A stretch of 64,000 nt of DNA from Protopterus annectens. Taxonomy: Eukaryota; Chordata; Ceratodontiformes; Protopteridae. The notes beneath the pieces are model-generated. The model was given only the letters and a program-made list of their open reading frames with translations, searched no databases and was not told the origin of the DNA. Shown here piece after piece: positions 43,671 through 55,879 of the stretch; position 1 is the stretch's first letter; every line of letters starts with the position of its first letter. Made by a program: the position numbers and the translations under genes. The stretch spans positions 1,492,749,179-1,492,813,178 of the forward strand of contig NC_056745.1 of NCBI RefSeq assembly GCF_019279795.1, in the 5' to 3' direction.

Positions 43671-45850
43671 TATAGGTTCATAGGTAGGTACTAGGCTATT
43701 GGCCTTAGGGCCTGTGTAAGCCTAGTCAACAAGGTTCCCTGGCTATCGCCATATATATGCTTTATACCTGTACCCTTGTCTAACAGGGCCACTGAAGTGA
43801 ATCTCCCGTTACCCATCACTCATCAAGATTTTTCTTGAAGAGTGCTAGTGAAGAACTCTGCTTGACGTAGCTTGTTCCAGAGTATAGGAAGACTCTGGGA
43901 CAGGAATCTATCCCTCCAGCATGTTCTGTTAATTGTGGTGATGAGGTTTAGGTTTCGAGTGTGTGGCTGTGAGGAATTGGGATTTCTTTAGTTGTAGCAT
44001 GTCCAGCAGCTCAGGGTTTGACATAGCGTTGTATGTTAGGCAGAGATCACCACAGAGTAGGCAATATGCTACAGAGTAAAGGCAGAGTTTTTTGAGGTGG
44101 TCAGCGTAGGGTAACTGTCTGAGTCCCGTAATCCTCTTTGTGAGGTATTTTTGTGGCCTTTCCAGCGGTTGCAGATGCCTTGTAAGGTACATTCCAAATG
44201 GGGCATTGTACTCTATAATGGGTCTGATGAGTAGAGGGGGGGACAATGACTTCTTTTTTCCTGGATGAGAACCCGTTCATGATGAGCTGCGCCACGTAGA
44301 AGGATTTCCTACCTACTGTGGCGATGTGATTATCGAAGGAGAGGCTACTGTCCATTAGAGTCCCTAGGTCTCTTATCACACCTTTGGTGTTAATTGGGCT
44401 GCCACCTGTGTGGTAGTCCATGAGTGCAGGGTTTTTACCAAAGGGGATGACAGTGCACTCTTTGGCATTGAGCTTGAGGCCATGGCTTTAACACCAGGCA
44501 TCAGTCTCAGTGAGGCCCTTTTGCAGGATGTCCACGTCATTTTGGGACTTGACTATCACACCCAATTTGCAGTCATCTGCGAACGTTGTCAGCCAGAGGC
44601 CCTCTGTGTTGGCCTGTACTTCAGAGAAATAGATCCCAAACAGGAGGGAATCCAAGACTGAACCCTGTGGTACTCCACTTGTCACAGGTTTGGAGTCAGA
44701 TTTGAAGTCCGCAATTTTTACAGTGTGGGTTCTGTCTGTGAGCCAGTTGGTGACCCATCTTGTGATCAGAATGGGGGATGGTGTCAAAAGCCTTGGCGAG
44801 GTTGAAATAGGCTGTGTGGACTGCCTTACCCTCATCCACGGCTTTGGTGACTGTTTCAATGAAGTTGATCAGGTTCAGGAGACATACCCTTCAGAAATCC
44901 GAACTGGGTGGGATCCAGAGTTTGGAGGTTACCAATATCCTTGTTTGAGTTCCACAATGATACGCTCCATGGCCTTGCAAACCAGGATCATCAGGCTAAT
45001 ACGGTGATAGTTCCCGGGGTCCATGGTGGATCCCCCTTTTTGGAGTGGTACAATTGTTGCTGTGTGCCAATCAGTGGGTACAAAGACTGTCGAGAGGCTA
45101 TGATTGAACACGGTGCTTAGGTGGGGGGCCCATTAATTCTGAAGTTCATGTAAAATGCAGCCAGGCATATTGTCTGGTCCCATGGATGCTGAGTTCTTGG
45201 CTTTTGATAGCGCAGTTTTCACATGTTCAGTTGTGACTGCAGGGACACTGCATTTTTCCGGTATGGATATGGGCCCTTTAGGAGGTGGGGGGGGGTAAAG
45301 TTGGCACTGAACCTATCAGCCAGAATGTTGGAGGTATCAGTTGGTTCCATGAATTTTGTGCCATTGTGCTGTAAGAGCAGATCTGGGTGTTGCCATTGAG
45401 ATTTCAGATAATTGACATAGCTGTAGAATGCTTTGTGGTTGTCCTTAGAGTCAGTGGCAATCTTGTTTTCATAGTTCGCTTTGGAGGATTTTGAGGGATC
45501 TCAGCTTCTTGCTGAGGCTCACCAGAGAGCTCCTCCACACATGGGATTTTACTCTCTTTTGCAACAGTTTTTTCCTTCTGTTGTAGAGTTTGTTTATAGC
45601 AGGGAACCACCAGATTGGTTTCATTTTTTTAGAAGACTACGTCTTGGTTCTGTTAGGGATAGCATGATCCATGCACCCGTGTAGGTGCTTATCGAGTGTG
45701 TTTGTATAACATTCGGCAGTGGTAACTGTATTGTCCATCTTTCATGAGTGTTGTGAAATTGGCCACTTCTGCTTTAAGAAGCATGAAGTTGGCTTTGGAG
45801 ATTGTTTGGTTAGTCATTGCCAAAAGGTTAGACTTTCAGTCTTTTGGTTT
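43671..45850 (-). mobile_element. CR1/L2-like LINE, longest copy in the window
   Basis: Same family as 22,320-23,605, minus strand. The 3' tail is at 43,671 (TAGGTTCATAGGTAGGTACT). The 5' part runs past the RT domain to about 45,850; that limit is uncertain because homologous sequence is not available in the other copies. Confidence 0.8.
43795..45600 (-). pseudogene. CR1/L2-like LINE reverse transcriptase (broken)
   Basis: Minus strand. 44,488-44,859 has GVPQGSVLDSLLFGIYFSE and an intact catalytic FADD (TTFADDCKLG), followed by ILQKGLTET. 44,101-44,421 has MDYHTGGSPINTKGVIRDLG and YVAQLIMNGFSSRKKEVIV. 43,929-44,246 has LIRPIIEYNAPFG, RITGLRQLPYADHLKKL and SNPELLDMLQLKKSQF. 44,929-45,111 has TDWHTATIVPLQKGG and NYHRISLMILVCKAMERII, the RT start. 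The frame shifts between the pieces. Of the three younger copies it keeps the best catalytic centre, but it is not a continuous gene. Confidence 0.8.
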
Positions 45851-48800
45851 GAATTATTATATCTTGGCTTTGTGCAGCCTCCTTCTGTAGTGAGTCACGA
45901 GACCTTGTATCTCTTGCTGTTAGATTACTAAATACCCTACCTAGATGGACATATTGGATAGGAATGGGTCAGAGGTGTGATTGTGCATAGGGTAGGTGCA
46001 CTTCATCAAGGTCAGGGTCCTTAAACTTTTGAATATGGCTACAACCCACTTGTCATTAGTATTTGCTGTGAGGTGAAGCATGTTTACACCCTAGATGCTG
46101 TTCTCTGGCATATACCTGCTGATATCTCTGTCCATCAGGAACAGGGAATGGTGTCCTGTTCTGCACCACTAGTCAAAATATTGTGTTTTAACCCAGGTTA
46201 GTTGGGAACAAGTCTGTTGTTATGCCAGTCCTGCCTTGTGACACTGACCTGGAATTCATTACTGAAACCTTCTTCAGTGTCCGGTCTGGAGCCATCCTTG
46301 TGGCCATTGTGCTGGCTGGGTTTTTGGTTTTTCAACATGTTATACTTGTTAAGTCTGGACATGGAGTTGCTGTCTTTAAGTGTTCCTCAAATGGGTTATC
46401 TTACCCCTTCAAATATGGTGTGGCAGTGGGATCAAAGCTGTGTTGCCTCCTTGTTTATTGTCCGACAAGCAGTACAAGAATGTTCCTTTAGGAATTTTCT
46501 GATGTCTTGTCTTCATTCTGTTATCACCCAAGTGGTTATTTCTGAGTGAATTCCATGTAGGGGCTGATTAGGTGCTTTGAAACCTTGTTAAATAATCCAT
46601 GTGTATTATGAAGAGATGCCGATTTATTCAGCTGGTTACCTTTGGTACCCGTATACTTAGGCAAATGCTGGATTCGGTCTTCAGCTGGATGCAGTGATTA
46701 GTGTCTTAGTGGCACAGTCCTCCTCCATATTGTAACCATAACCTCAATTGCTGCCTGGTAGATCAGCTTAGGACTGTAGCCCCAGACCAGACTCTGAAGG
46801 ATTGTATTAACCTGAGTCATGTAACATTTGACTGACTGGTTTCACTAGTTATCATTTGCATGAGTTCAGCGCTGTTGGTGAGGTCATGAAGTCTTACAAC
46901 AAGGTCTTGAACTCCTATCTTGACTTCTTTGCCAGACTTTATGTACATTTTGACCATCTTGAACCACATGAGTCACAGTATTATCTTCATCTCTGTGATC
47001 TGTAACGGACAGTAGTAAGGTTAGAGTGAAGATAGTGCCGCATGCACCTTCTGAAGGACAGACTGCTTAATGAACATTAATCTTTCTAGTGGAGATTACC
47101 TGAATGCAATCATTACCTCTAGACAGGTGTTGGGTAGGCTTAGCAGGCCATCCTAACTTTTCCTAGAACTCCCGTCTTCTGAGGAGATATTTTTTGGCTT
47201 GCTGTCAGATATTTTTCTGTCCAGCTTGCTTCTGTCATGTCATGTTGTTTCTGGTACACTTGCATAGGTCTCAGATTGGATCATTTAAGTGCAAAACATC
47301 TCATTGCTCGTCTGAGTTTGATTTTCCCAGTTGGTGATGAGTTTATTACACTACTAATTACTGTGGTATCTCAGACATTGTACAGTGGTGGTTTGCCTTT
47401 TGCATTACTGGTCAAATTCTGCACAGTGTGCTTGGATTTCAGTCTTCCTTGTAACATGTGGGGTGTAGCATGGATCTTTCTCTGTCCATTGCATATCTTG
47501 CCATCATGAGATATCGTTCTAAGAATTATTTAAATTGTCAGTGTTAAGCTGGCAATGTACACCTTTACTTCTTCCTTCAACAGACTGTGCTGATCTTAAA
47601 CTTGTTTTGGATTTGGAATGTATCCACAAATGGATGATTGGTAACTAGTTGAAACTCAGTACCAGTGTGATGCCTCAGCACTGGCCCAGTAATCAAGGAG
47701 CCTCAATCCTTACCACTGGCAACAGTGGGGAATGTACAGACTGGGGGATCACAAGTACACACTCTGGGATCACAAGTAGGCACACAGTAAAGTGCAGTTT
47801 CCCTTAAGAGCACATAGAGACCACAGTCAGTCTGAGGCTGTTTTTTCCCTTTTTTCTCCAGATCCCCAGTAAGCCTCCCCACTGGCACAGCTATAAGGTT
47901 GAGATCTCAGCTGAGTGGCTAAACCAAGACCTCCAGCACCTCTGTCCAACTAGTGCTTTGTGTTCCTGCCCAAGTTGCTGACACACACACACACACTTGG
48001 GAAAGGCTGGCACAGGTTTACTAGCTATGCTCCCTTCTGCCCAGACTATAAGGTAGTTTTCCTGCCATCAGCCACTACTTAGCTGCTTTAAGGCCCTTAC
48101 CAAAGGGTGTCCAATCCTACTATTAATCCAAATGGTAGTTTGACCAAGAGCAAGGCTGTTAGGAGTGGCCTGTACAGTGTCACCAAATATGTTTCACAAG
48201 TAGCAGCCACAAAGATAGGTTTAAATATATTTAATAATAAATAATAAAAGAACAAGAAAATACTCAGTAAATCATCACAGTAACTTCAGAGTTCAAATTC
48301 ACTGGAAAAATGTAAAACAACATTGGAGGACAGTCTCAAATAAATACAGAAAACATCTAAGCTGTATTTCACTATATTCCTAACTGTATCTAGGAGAAAT
48401 TACTGTACCCTAGACTGACTTACTCATAGCAAGGCAAGACAGATGTGGTGAGTGGGTCTTGATGCTGTTAGGTCAAAGACAAAATTCAAAATGCACTCTT
48501 TCTCTCTGTCAGAGAGGTCTTAAATTAATGTCTCAAATATTGCTGCTGGGATACTTGCAGGATGACATCACTTTTGTCATCTGACTATCCCAGGTAAAAA
48601 CCCCCATTGCCGGAAAATGCCAGCATTTTAGCATCTCCTGGTGAAAAATACATAGGCCTCACATCTTTGCAGCTGCTTGAAGACACAGAACAATAAAACA
48701 CTTAGAATACAATGCATAAAGCACCCTAGTTCTAAACATACTGTCTCCTTTCTGCATTGAAACCGTATCTTTTATGTGGTTAGAAAACAATTTAATTTCA

Positions 48801-49285
48801 ACTATTTTCCTGAAGTTTTGCAAGTTAATCTTCTATGTTCCAGTTTCCATTGTTAAAAATATATACATTTACACAGCTATAATAGTGTATGTACATTTCT
48901 GTTCTTTTCCTGTAGGGTATACTGTGGATATATATTTTAAGCTCAGTACCATACAAACCCTTTTGAACACTCACTTCTGTACCAGCAGTTTAATATTCAC
49001 ATAACATACAGTTCTAATACATTTGTAAGACAAGCATATGTATCATGTTTATATTCACAAATGACACACAACCACTTGGAAAATCGCAGATACCTGGGCT
49101 GGCAGTATCTTATTTTGTTACATTTCTATATAAACCATATTAATATTCACAAACAACATATAATTACTTACAAAGTTTCAGATAGCAAGGCTGGCAATAT
49201 TTCCTTTTGTCAAACAGTAATAAGCAGCACAAACCCGGAACAGTGAAACAAGAGCAACAGCTAGGTTCAGGCACAACAGCAAACT
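45851..49285. other. Anonymous DNA
   Basis: No gene recognised. A small (AC)n run lies at about 47,980-47,995. Open frames here have no family features I can name. Confidence 0.55.
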
Positions 49286-49400
49286 CTTAAGTTCATAAAG
49301 CACTTTGTTAATATAAAACAATCAGTATATCCAAATGTATAAACCAGCAATCCATCCAACAGTAAACCTTCTGTTTTATATTAATAAAGTGCTTTATGAA
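49286..49400. repeat. Inverted repeat, arms about 28 bp
   Basis: TTCATAAAGCACTTTGTTAA.. (about 49,290-49,318) and its inverted partner ..TTAATAAAGTGCTTTATGAA (about 49,374-49,400), with a ~55-bp spacer. Confidence 0.75.
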
Positions 49401-51065
49401 CATTGCCATCGTGCCCGAATCTACTGCTGCTGATCTTGTTTTAGTGTTCCAATATTTCCTTTTGTGACAACCAGCCAAACAACTTTGTCCATTCGTAATG
49501 CTATTTGTAATGCTCCTCCTCCAGTTTTGTGCCCCAATATCATTTGTAGTGGTGTAAAGGTGTAGTTTGTGCTAAAGAGGTTTAATTTAGGTATATGTGA
49601 TGCTGGGCTCACCTGGAGGGACCCCGTATCTGCTGTCATCAAATCCTCGTGTAATCATCTAGGGACCCAGTATCAGCTGTCACGTGTTCATGCTGTCATC
49701 TAAGAAACATGTCCCTGATTAACTGTCCTATTCCTTCTGTTGATGTACCTGAGGTACCTGTCCCTAATTAACTATCTTATTCCTTCTGTTGATTTACCTG
49801 AGGTTATGCATGCAGTGGTCTCTTCCTTGCTGGACCACTGCAGTGACCTCTCCTTGGGGCTGACACTTGAAGTCCTGCAGCCTGGTTATTGAGCATGTAA
49901 GATACCATGACATTACACTGGTGCCGCAGAGTTTGACTGGTTGCCTATAATTTTACATTGTATACAAAAGTCATTTTGTTTGTCTTGCACTTTACAACTT
50001 GCCCCCCCTCCCCTTGTCTTAGTGAATTTCTCAGCTAGTTTAAGCCTTCTTGTATTCTGTGTTCTCCCACCTTGAATTGTTTGAATTCTGAGGACTTAGT
50101 TTGTTCAGAAAAGTATTCCCATTCCTTTGCACATCATAGGCTGTGTCTTTGGAACCTTTCACCAGGGTGAATAAGGTTGATCCTGACACACTGCTTTCAA
50201 GGACTCTTTCAAAAACGTGTCTTCCTAACCTGTTGTATGAGTGCTAGATGACTTGTTATGTTTTGCTTGCATATTCTTGCCTTTCCTTTTTGGTTTTGTG
50301 TTTAGGCTTTGTACTAGTGCTTAGCTTATAAGCGCTTAATTTGAATCCTGAATGAAAGATTGGCTTGCTGCATGACTACCATCTGTGTCGGTGAGTAGTG
50401 ACGAAATGGCCAGAGGTGGGAGCTTAGGTCTAGCATGTGACATGCAGTACTCTGCATTTAGTTCACGTGTATAATCACACAAACGCCCACGTATGCACAT
50501 GCAGGGTTATTAGATGTATGGAAAACTATACCAGTTGACAGCTGCAATCTCCAGGTCTTGCCTGTCTCTTCCAGATGAATGCAGGGGGAGTGGGGGATAG
50601 AAAGGGATGTCATAGGGAACAAAAGGAATAAAAACACCTAGTAAAAATGTAGGTCCTTTTGAAACCTTTTGTTTTTCTATGGAGAGTGATGGTTTAACAG
50701 TTCTCCCTCCTTATTCAGTGCATCGAGCAGGACTTGAACATGAATCTGATGCAACAATGAGCTGGCAAAACCACAGATGCCTTCACCTATTGGCCGAGAA
50801 TCAATTTTATGCAGCAGTTCAGTGTCTCTTGTGGTAAATAAAGCCAAAACAATTTGTAATTTTGATGTTAATTTGTAGATTTTATTATGGCATATTAGGA
50901 TGTTTTCATGGACACTTTTGTGACATCCAGGTAACTGTGTGTGTAAAACATCCACTTAGTTGGCAGTTATAAAATTCTCCTGTTTCTTGGAGATCAAAGC
51001 TGTACACCAGTATGCCAGAAGACAGAACTGCAGTTTTGTCAGTCAGTGTCTGTGTCTGTTTTATG
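49401..51065. other. Anonymous DNA
   Basis: No feature recognised. Confidence 0.55.
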
Positions 51066-52360
51066 CAGTTATTCATGTTCATAGGTTCATAGGTGTGTAC
51101 TAGGCTAATGGCCCTGGAGCCTTTACAAGCCTAGCCTGTAGAAGTGCCCTGGTATTTTGTCACCCAACGTCAGTTCCCACTGCCTCTATCAAGTCGAGCC
51201 ACTGGAGTGATCCCCGGGGTGAGCTTTCTATTTCCCATCCACTCAGTCATCAAGATTTTTCTTGGAGGGCCAGTGAGGTGCTCTGCTTGACGTGTATGGG
51301 AAGTCTATTCCAGAACATGGGCGGTCTCTGGGTAATGAATTTGTCCCACCAGCATGTTCTGTTGATCGTGGCAATGAGGTTGAGGTCTCTGGAGCGTGTG
51401 GTGTGGACGGATTGGTATTTCTTTAGATGTAGCATTTCTAACAGGACTGGGTCAGACATGGCTTTGTAAGTCAAGCAGAGATCGCCTCTTAGTAGATGAT
51501 ATGAGACAGAGAATAGCTGGAATTTTTTGAGGCTGCCTGTGTAGGACATGAATCCTCTTCATGAGCTACTTTTGTGGCCTCTCCAGCTGTTGCAGGTGTC
51601 TAGTGAGGTGCATGCCAAATGGGGCGTTATACTCTATGTTTGGTCCAATGAGGGAAGAGTACAGAGAAATGATGACCTCTTTCTTTTTGGATGCAAAACT
51701 CTTGGTAATGAGATGTGCCACACGCAAAAACTTTGACCACAGTGGCAGGTGTGGTGGTCGAAGGAGAGGTTGCTGTCAACCTGTATCCCCAGATCTCTTG
51801 TAGCTCCTTCAGTGTTCGGTGGGCTCCCATCAATGTGGTAATTAGTGGGAGCTGAATTTCTCCCAAAGGGTATAATAATGCATTTTTTTGGCATTAAGCT
51901 TAAGGCCATAGTTTCAGCAACAGTCATTGGTCTCAGTGAGGCCTTTCTGTAGGATGTCTACATCACTTGGGGAGTCATCTGCAAACTTGGTCAGCCAGAG
52001 TCCCTCCATGTTGGCCTGGACTTCTGAGAAGTAGATCCCAAACAGGTGAAGACGAAGGACCGATCTCTGTAGGACTCCACTCATGACTGGTCAGCAGTCT
52101 GACTTGGAGTCCACTACTTTCACACTGTGGTTTCTGTCTGTGAGGTAGTTTGCAGCCCAACTAATGATATAGGGGTTGATGCCTAGCTTGGTGAGTTTAT
52201 TAATAATTCCCCATTGAGGACTGGTATCAGAGGCCTTGGCCAGATCGAGGTAGGCTGTATGAACTGCCTTACCTTCATCCACAGCTCTGGTGACTGACTC
52301 AAAGAAGTCAGCCAGGTTGAGCAGGTATGATCTACCTTTCACAAAACCAAACTGTGTGTT
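51066..52360 (-). mobile_element. CR1/L2-like LINE, minus-strand copy
   Basis: 3' tail at 51,066-51,110 (GTTCATAGGTTCATAGGTG) and RT sequence to about 52,340. Same family as 22,320 and 43,671. 5'-truncated within RT. Confidence 0.82.
51230..52340 (-). pseudogene. CR1/L2-like LINE reverse transcriptase (broken)
   Basis: Minus strand. 52,091-52,426 has FGFVKGRSYLLNLADFFESV, AVHTAYLDLAKASDTSPQWG and NYLTDRNHSVKV. A stop follows near 52,090, then a damaged GVPQGS-like region. The catalytic FADD is readable at about 51,978-51,990 but is followed by a deletion of about 27 bp relative to the 44-kb copy (CKLG and following residues are lost). 51,250-51,549 has RGDLCLTYKAMSDPVLLEML, RDLNLIATINRTCWWDKFI and LPIHVKQSTSL. 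Broken in several places. Confidence 0.8.
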
Positions 52361-53556
52361 GCATTTGTCTTCCTCATTTTTGTGTGTTCTCATGCTTTGT
52401 ATATAGCTGTGTCTACATATTGTCATATCTTTTGTGTTGTTTTCTTGCTCTTAATGATGTATTTTCTTTAATGATTGCATGGAGCTTGTATTTGCTTCCA
52501 AGGCCTGGGTTGTGGATGAAAAGGGTCTTCAGACCAAATCTCACTCCCACTCTGAAAGCAAATGGTAAAACAGTTTTATTTATTTAATATATCTAGCTTT
52601 CTGAAAACAAGCTAGATCATATTTTATTCTTGTTTCTGTTAGCATATAGTACTAGTACTAGATGAAGGTAAAAGTATTTTTTAAGCCATAATCTGGGTTT
52701 CACAGGCAGCACATGCGTGGCTGTCTAATTTCCAGTGGGCGATCATGGTTTTGCACAGTCGCAGATAAAATGCAGATTCAGACATTATCAAATGATTCCT
52801 GATGTTCAGATTGGACATGATCACCTGTAGTTCCTCTCAGTACACCAACGGCAAGCTCATTGAGTTGTGCAGGACAAGTAGTAAGTTTAGGAAGACAGAT
52901 ATTTCAAATGGAGTTATAAAGTGCATTTGTTTTAGGTGCATACCGTAACAGTAGATCTTTCAGAAGAGGTCAGTGGGGCAGAAAATTGTAACCTTTTTGT
53001 TTAGTGCCTGTTGGTGTTGTCCTTCCCATCTAGGGTTTTCATAAGCTGCATGTCTAACATTGTTAGATTTCATCTGTTCTTAAATGCTTTTTTTCACTGA
53101 GAGAAATGTTTGTAATAAACCATTAACAACTCCTCAAAAATAGCATTGTCCTAGTCTAATGAAGCAAACAGTTAAAATAATATTGTGCAGTGTGTTATTG
53201 GGAAGGAATGGATGTATGAAAAATAGCTTTACTCTTTCAATGACCTTTCCACAGGTATACACTGTGATAGTAAATATGTTAAACTGCAGTATGCCTTCTT
53301 TGAGGAGAGTCGTAACTGTAGCTAGAACATTTCTGTAGCCTCCCAAGTAATGTCTGCAATCCAGTCTGAGGTATAGTTACAAGATCCCTTGTTGCAATCT
53401 TGTCAAAACCTGTCCTGCATCTAAGCAGCACATCCACCACCTCATAATATTTTGTGAATTTGTGAGCAGTAGTCTGTGGCATTTTTTGTAAGATATTGTA
53501 TGCAGAAACTTAACAGAACTTTGCTTTTGCTGTCACTGTGTTTTTATTTTGTTTAT
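52361..53556. other. Anonymous DNA
   Basis: No feature recognised. Confidence 0.55.
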
Positions 53557-53605
53557 TGTATTTGTTGCACTAAATGGCAGTGTATTTGTTGCACTTTAAT
53601 GGCAG
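53557..53605. repeat. 24-25-bp tandem duplication
   Basis: TGTATTTGTTGCACTAAATG.. and TGTATTTGTTGCACTTTAAT.. in tandem. Confidence 0.9.
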
Positions 53606-53676
53606 TGATCTAACCACTTACTGGAAGGCTTTCTTTCCCTTTGTAAATGAGGCAGAACAGTTTCTGAATTCTGTAG

Positions 53677-53880
53677 ATGTTCATCATGTTGCACTGCTGC
53701 AGTCATCACACTTGGGTTATCCTGCCGTCAGGCGGTCCCGCAATCGGCCAGAGTTCCAAAGTCTTGGTCCGGCGTCAGTTGCTGTCGTCTCATCCCTGAT
53801 GTCAGTGCGACAGGGGTATAAAAGATGCAGCTGACGCCATTTTCCTCAGTCTTTCTTGCCGCACGGTGCCCAAAGCAGAA
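53677..53880. repeat. DIRS copy E left inverted terminal repeat
   Basis: Matches 59,125-59,335 inverted. Contains GGGGTATAAAA (TATAAAA at 53,817-53,823). The CRE seen in B and D is changed here to TGATGTCA. Confidence 0.88.
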
Positions 53881-53995
53881 GCAGTTTGCAAGTGCCTGTC
53901 GGCCTACTCCTGAGATTTTCATTCCGAATCCAGAACCGAAGTCTTCTAAAAAAGCTAAGTACCCCATTGGGGAAACTTTTTCTTGTCTCAGACCA

Positions 53996-55873
53996 ATGTC
54001 AGTAAAAGTTAATAACTGTATTTCTTGTGGGAAGCAAATACCTCATAAGGATTTCCACTCCTATTGTATTCCATGCCTAGGCCCTTACCACAGCGTCACT
54101 GGTTGTCAGTTTTGTGCTAGGTTTAACAAGCGCACTATTAAACATCTGTTTGATTTTGCCCGACATTATTTTGGTAGAAAATTCAATTACATCATGCTGT
54201 TGGAAATTCCGATAACTGCAATGCATAAAAAGCGCAAGGACAGGCATCCGAGACCCAAAACTGGTGATGAGACCTCTTCTAGGCCGGTCGCTGGTTCTCC
54301 AGTTTTCAGTGAGGCGCCTACACAGCCCCTGACGACCACTTCCACAGAACCACAGACTGCATCCGACTCCCATGTGGAGCTGTCTGGGCCTTCGGATGCA
54401 CTAGGCCTTCAGCTTACCGATCCTAAACCTACTGAGGGAATCAAAGTAGCTGAGCAATCCACAGTTAGAGGGTGTTTTCAGACCTACCCAGTTAACCATT
54501 AAACCCTCTGTTATGTCTAAGCCCCCCTTAAAAGCAAAGAAACAGATACAACTCTCTCCAGGACAGGCTTCCATGCCTAAGAAACAAATGCTAAAAATGG
54601 CCAAGGACCTAATCACCCTGCTCAGGGGGTCCCATCCCCCTCCTGATAAAAGGCCCAGACAGGATGCAGACTATGAATCTTCTGACCAGGTGTCCATTTC
54701 CTCTGACTCTTCCTCGGACCTAGGATGTTCTTTACCCCCTTATGAGGATTCTGATGCTGAGGAATCAATTCAGTCAGCCTCTCCGCCTGAGGATTATTCC
54801 TTTGGAGAGACCTTACATACCATGAGTGAGCATTTCCATTGGGAAGGTCAGGATTATTCAGAATCCAAGAAAAGGCTCAGAGACTTCCTTTTATTGCCTT
54901 AACACAGACCCCTTGCTATCCCGCCAATTCTTGACATTGTGGATGATGTGTACACTGAATCCAGTTTGAACCCTGACTCCTTACCCCCAGCCCCAGTTAA
55001 ACCTGATTGCCTCAAAACAGACCCCTTGCTATCCCACCAGTTTTACATATTGTGGATGATGTGTACACTGAATCCAGTTTGAACCCTGACTCCTTACCCC
55101 CAGCCCCAGTTAAACCTGATAGATATCAGAAGTTTCTGTACAAAAACCCTGTTGCTGACCCTGAAACTATTTCTCAGGGACTCAAAGGGATTAAGGCTTC
55201 ATCAGCAAAAAACCCAGTTCCCTCTGACAGAGATTCCAGAGCTTTAGACAGATGGGGAAATAAGGTATATACGTCTGCAACTTTAGCAATGAGAGCCTTG
55301 AATTGCCAATTTCACATGCTAAAATGCCAGCAATTTTTGATGTCTCAGTTGAAACAAAAGATGCTTCCAGACTCAGATCCTCACAACTTAAAAGAAATGC
55401 AGGATTTATTGCATGCTGCTGAACAAGTGGGAAAACATACTTTGCAATGTGGGTTTGACTCCTTAGAGGCCTCCTGTAGAGCAGCAGTTATGGGCTCTGT
55501 CATTAGAAGGCATGCTTGGTTAAAAGAACATACATTACCAGATCATGTTAAGGTAAAATTATTGGATGCACCTTTGCAGCGGGATGTACTGTTTGGAGTT
55601 ACGGCAGAGGAGGTATTAAAGAAAATGGAGGATAAGGCAAAATCTATGCAAACGGTGAAAGATTTCTTACAGGTTCAGCCTCCTTGTTTTAGCAGAAATT
55701 GGTCAACAAAAAATTGGTCCTTTCCAGTCACAGACAGACCTCAAAGGGGCAAATACAGATGTCCAAGAGGTAGAGGTCAGACACAAGGCCCTTACAGGCC
55801 TCGACATTGGGGCACACCAGGCCAGAAAGAAGGAGAAGACAGGCCTCAATCTTATAAAAAACAGACTCAATGA
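53996..55873 (+). pseudogene. DIRS copy E Gag-like ORF (near-complete, broken)
   Basis: Start at ATG 53,996 (MSVKVNNCISCGK). N-terminal Cys/His block CISCGKQIPHKD..CIPCLGPYHS..CQFC. An acidic, Ser-rich middle (SSDSSSDLGCSLPPYEDSD) runs in 54,513-54,902. The C-terminal segment is an open 289-codon stretch, 55,007-55,873, with FLYKNPVADPETISQ, GFDSLEASCRAAV, KLLDAPLQRDVLFG and a basic Arg/Gly tail (RGKYRCPRGRGQ), which may bind nucleic acid. Frame breaks lie at about 54,500 and 54,900, the latter beside a 113-bp tandem duplication (54,904-55,129). Confidence 0.83.
54904..55129. repeat. 113-bp tandem duplication in copy E Gag
   Basis: Units start ACAGACCCCTTGCTATCCC at 54,904 and 55,017. The period of 113 is not a multiple of 3, so it shifts the Gag frame. 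Confidence 0.95.
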
Positions 55874-55879
55874 CTTTCC

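Noticed and set aside
46660-46860. Possible SINE
   Set aside because: A few pol III-like words, but no clear A/B box spacing, tail or TSD.
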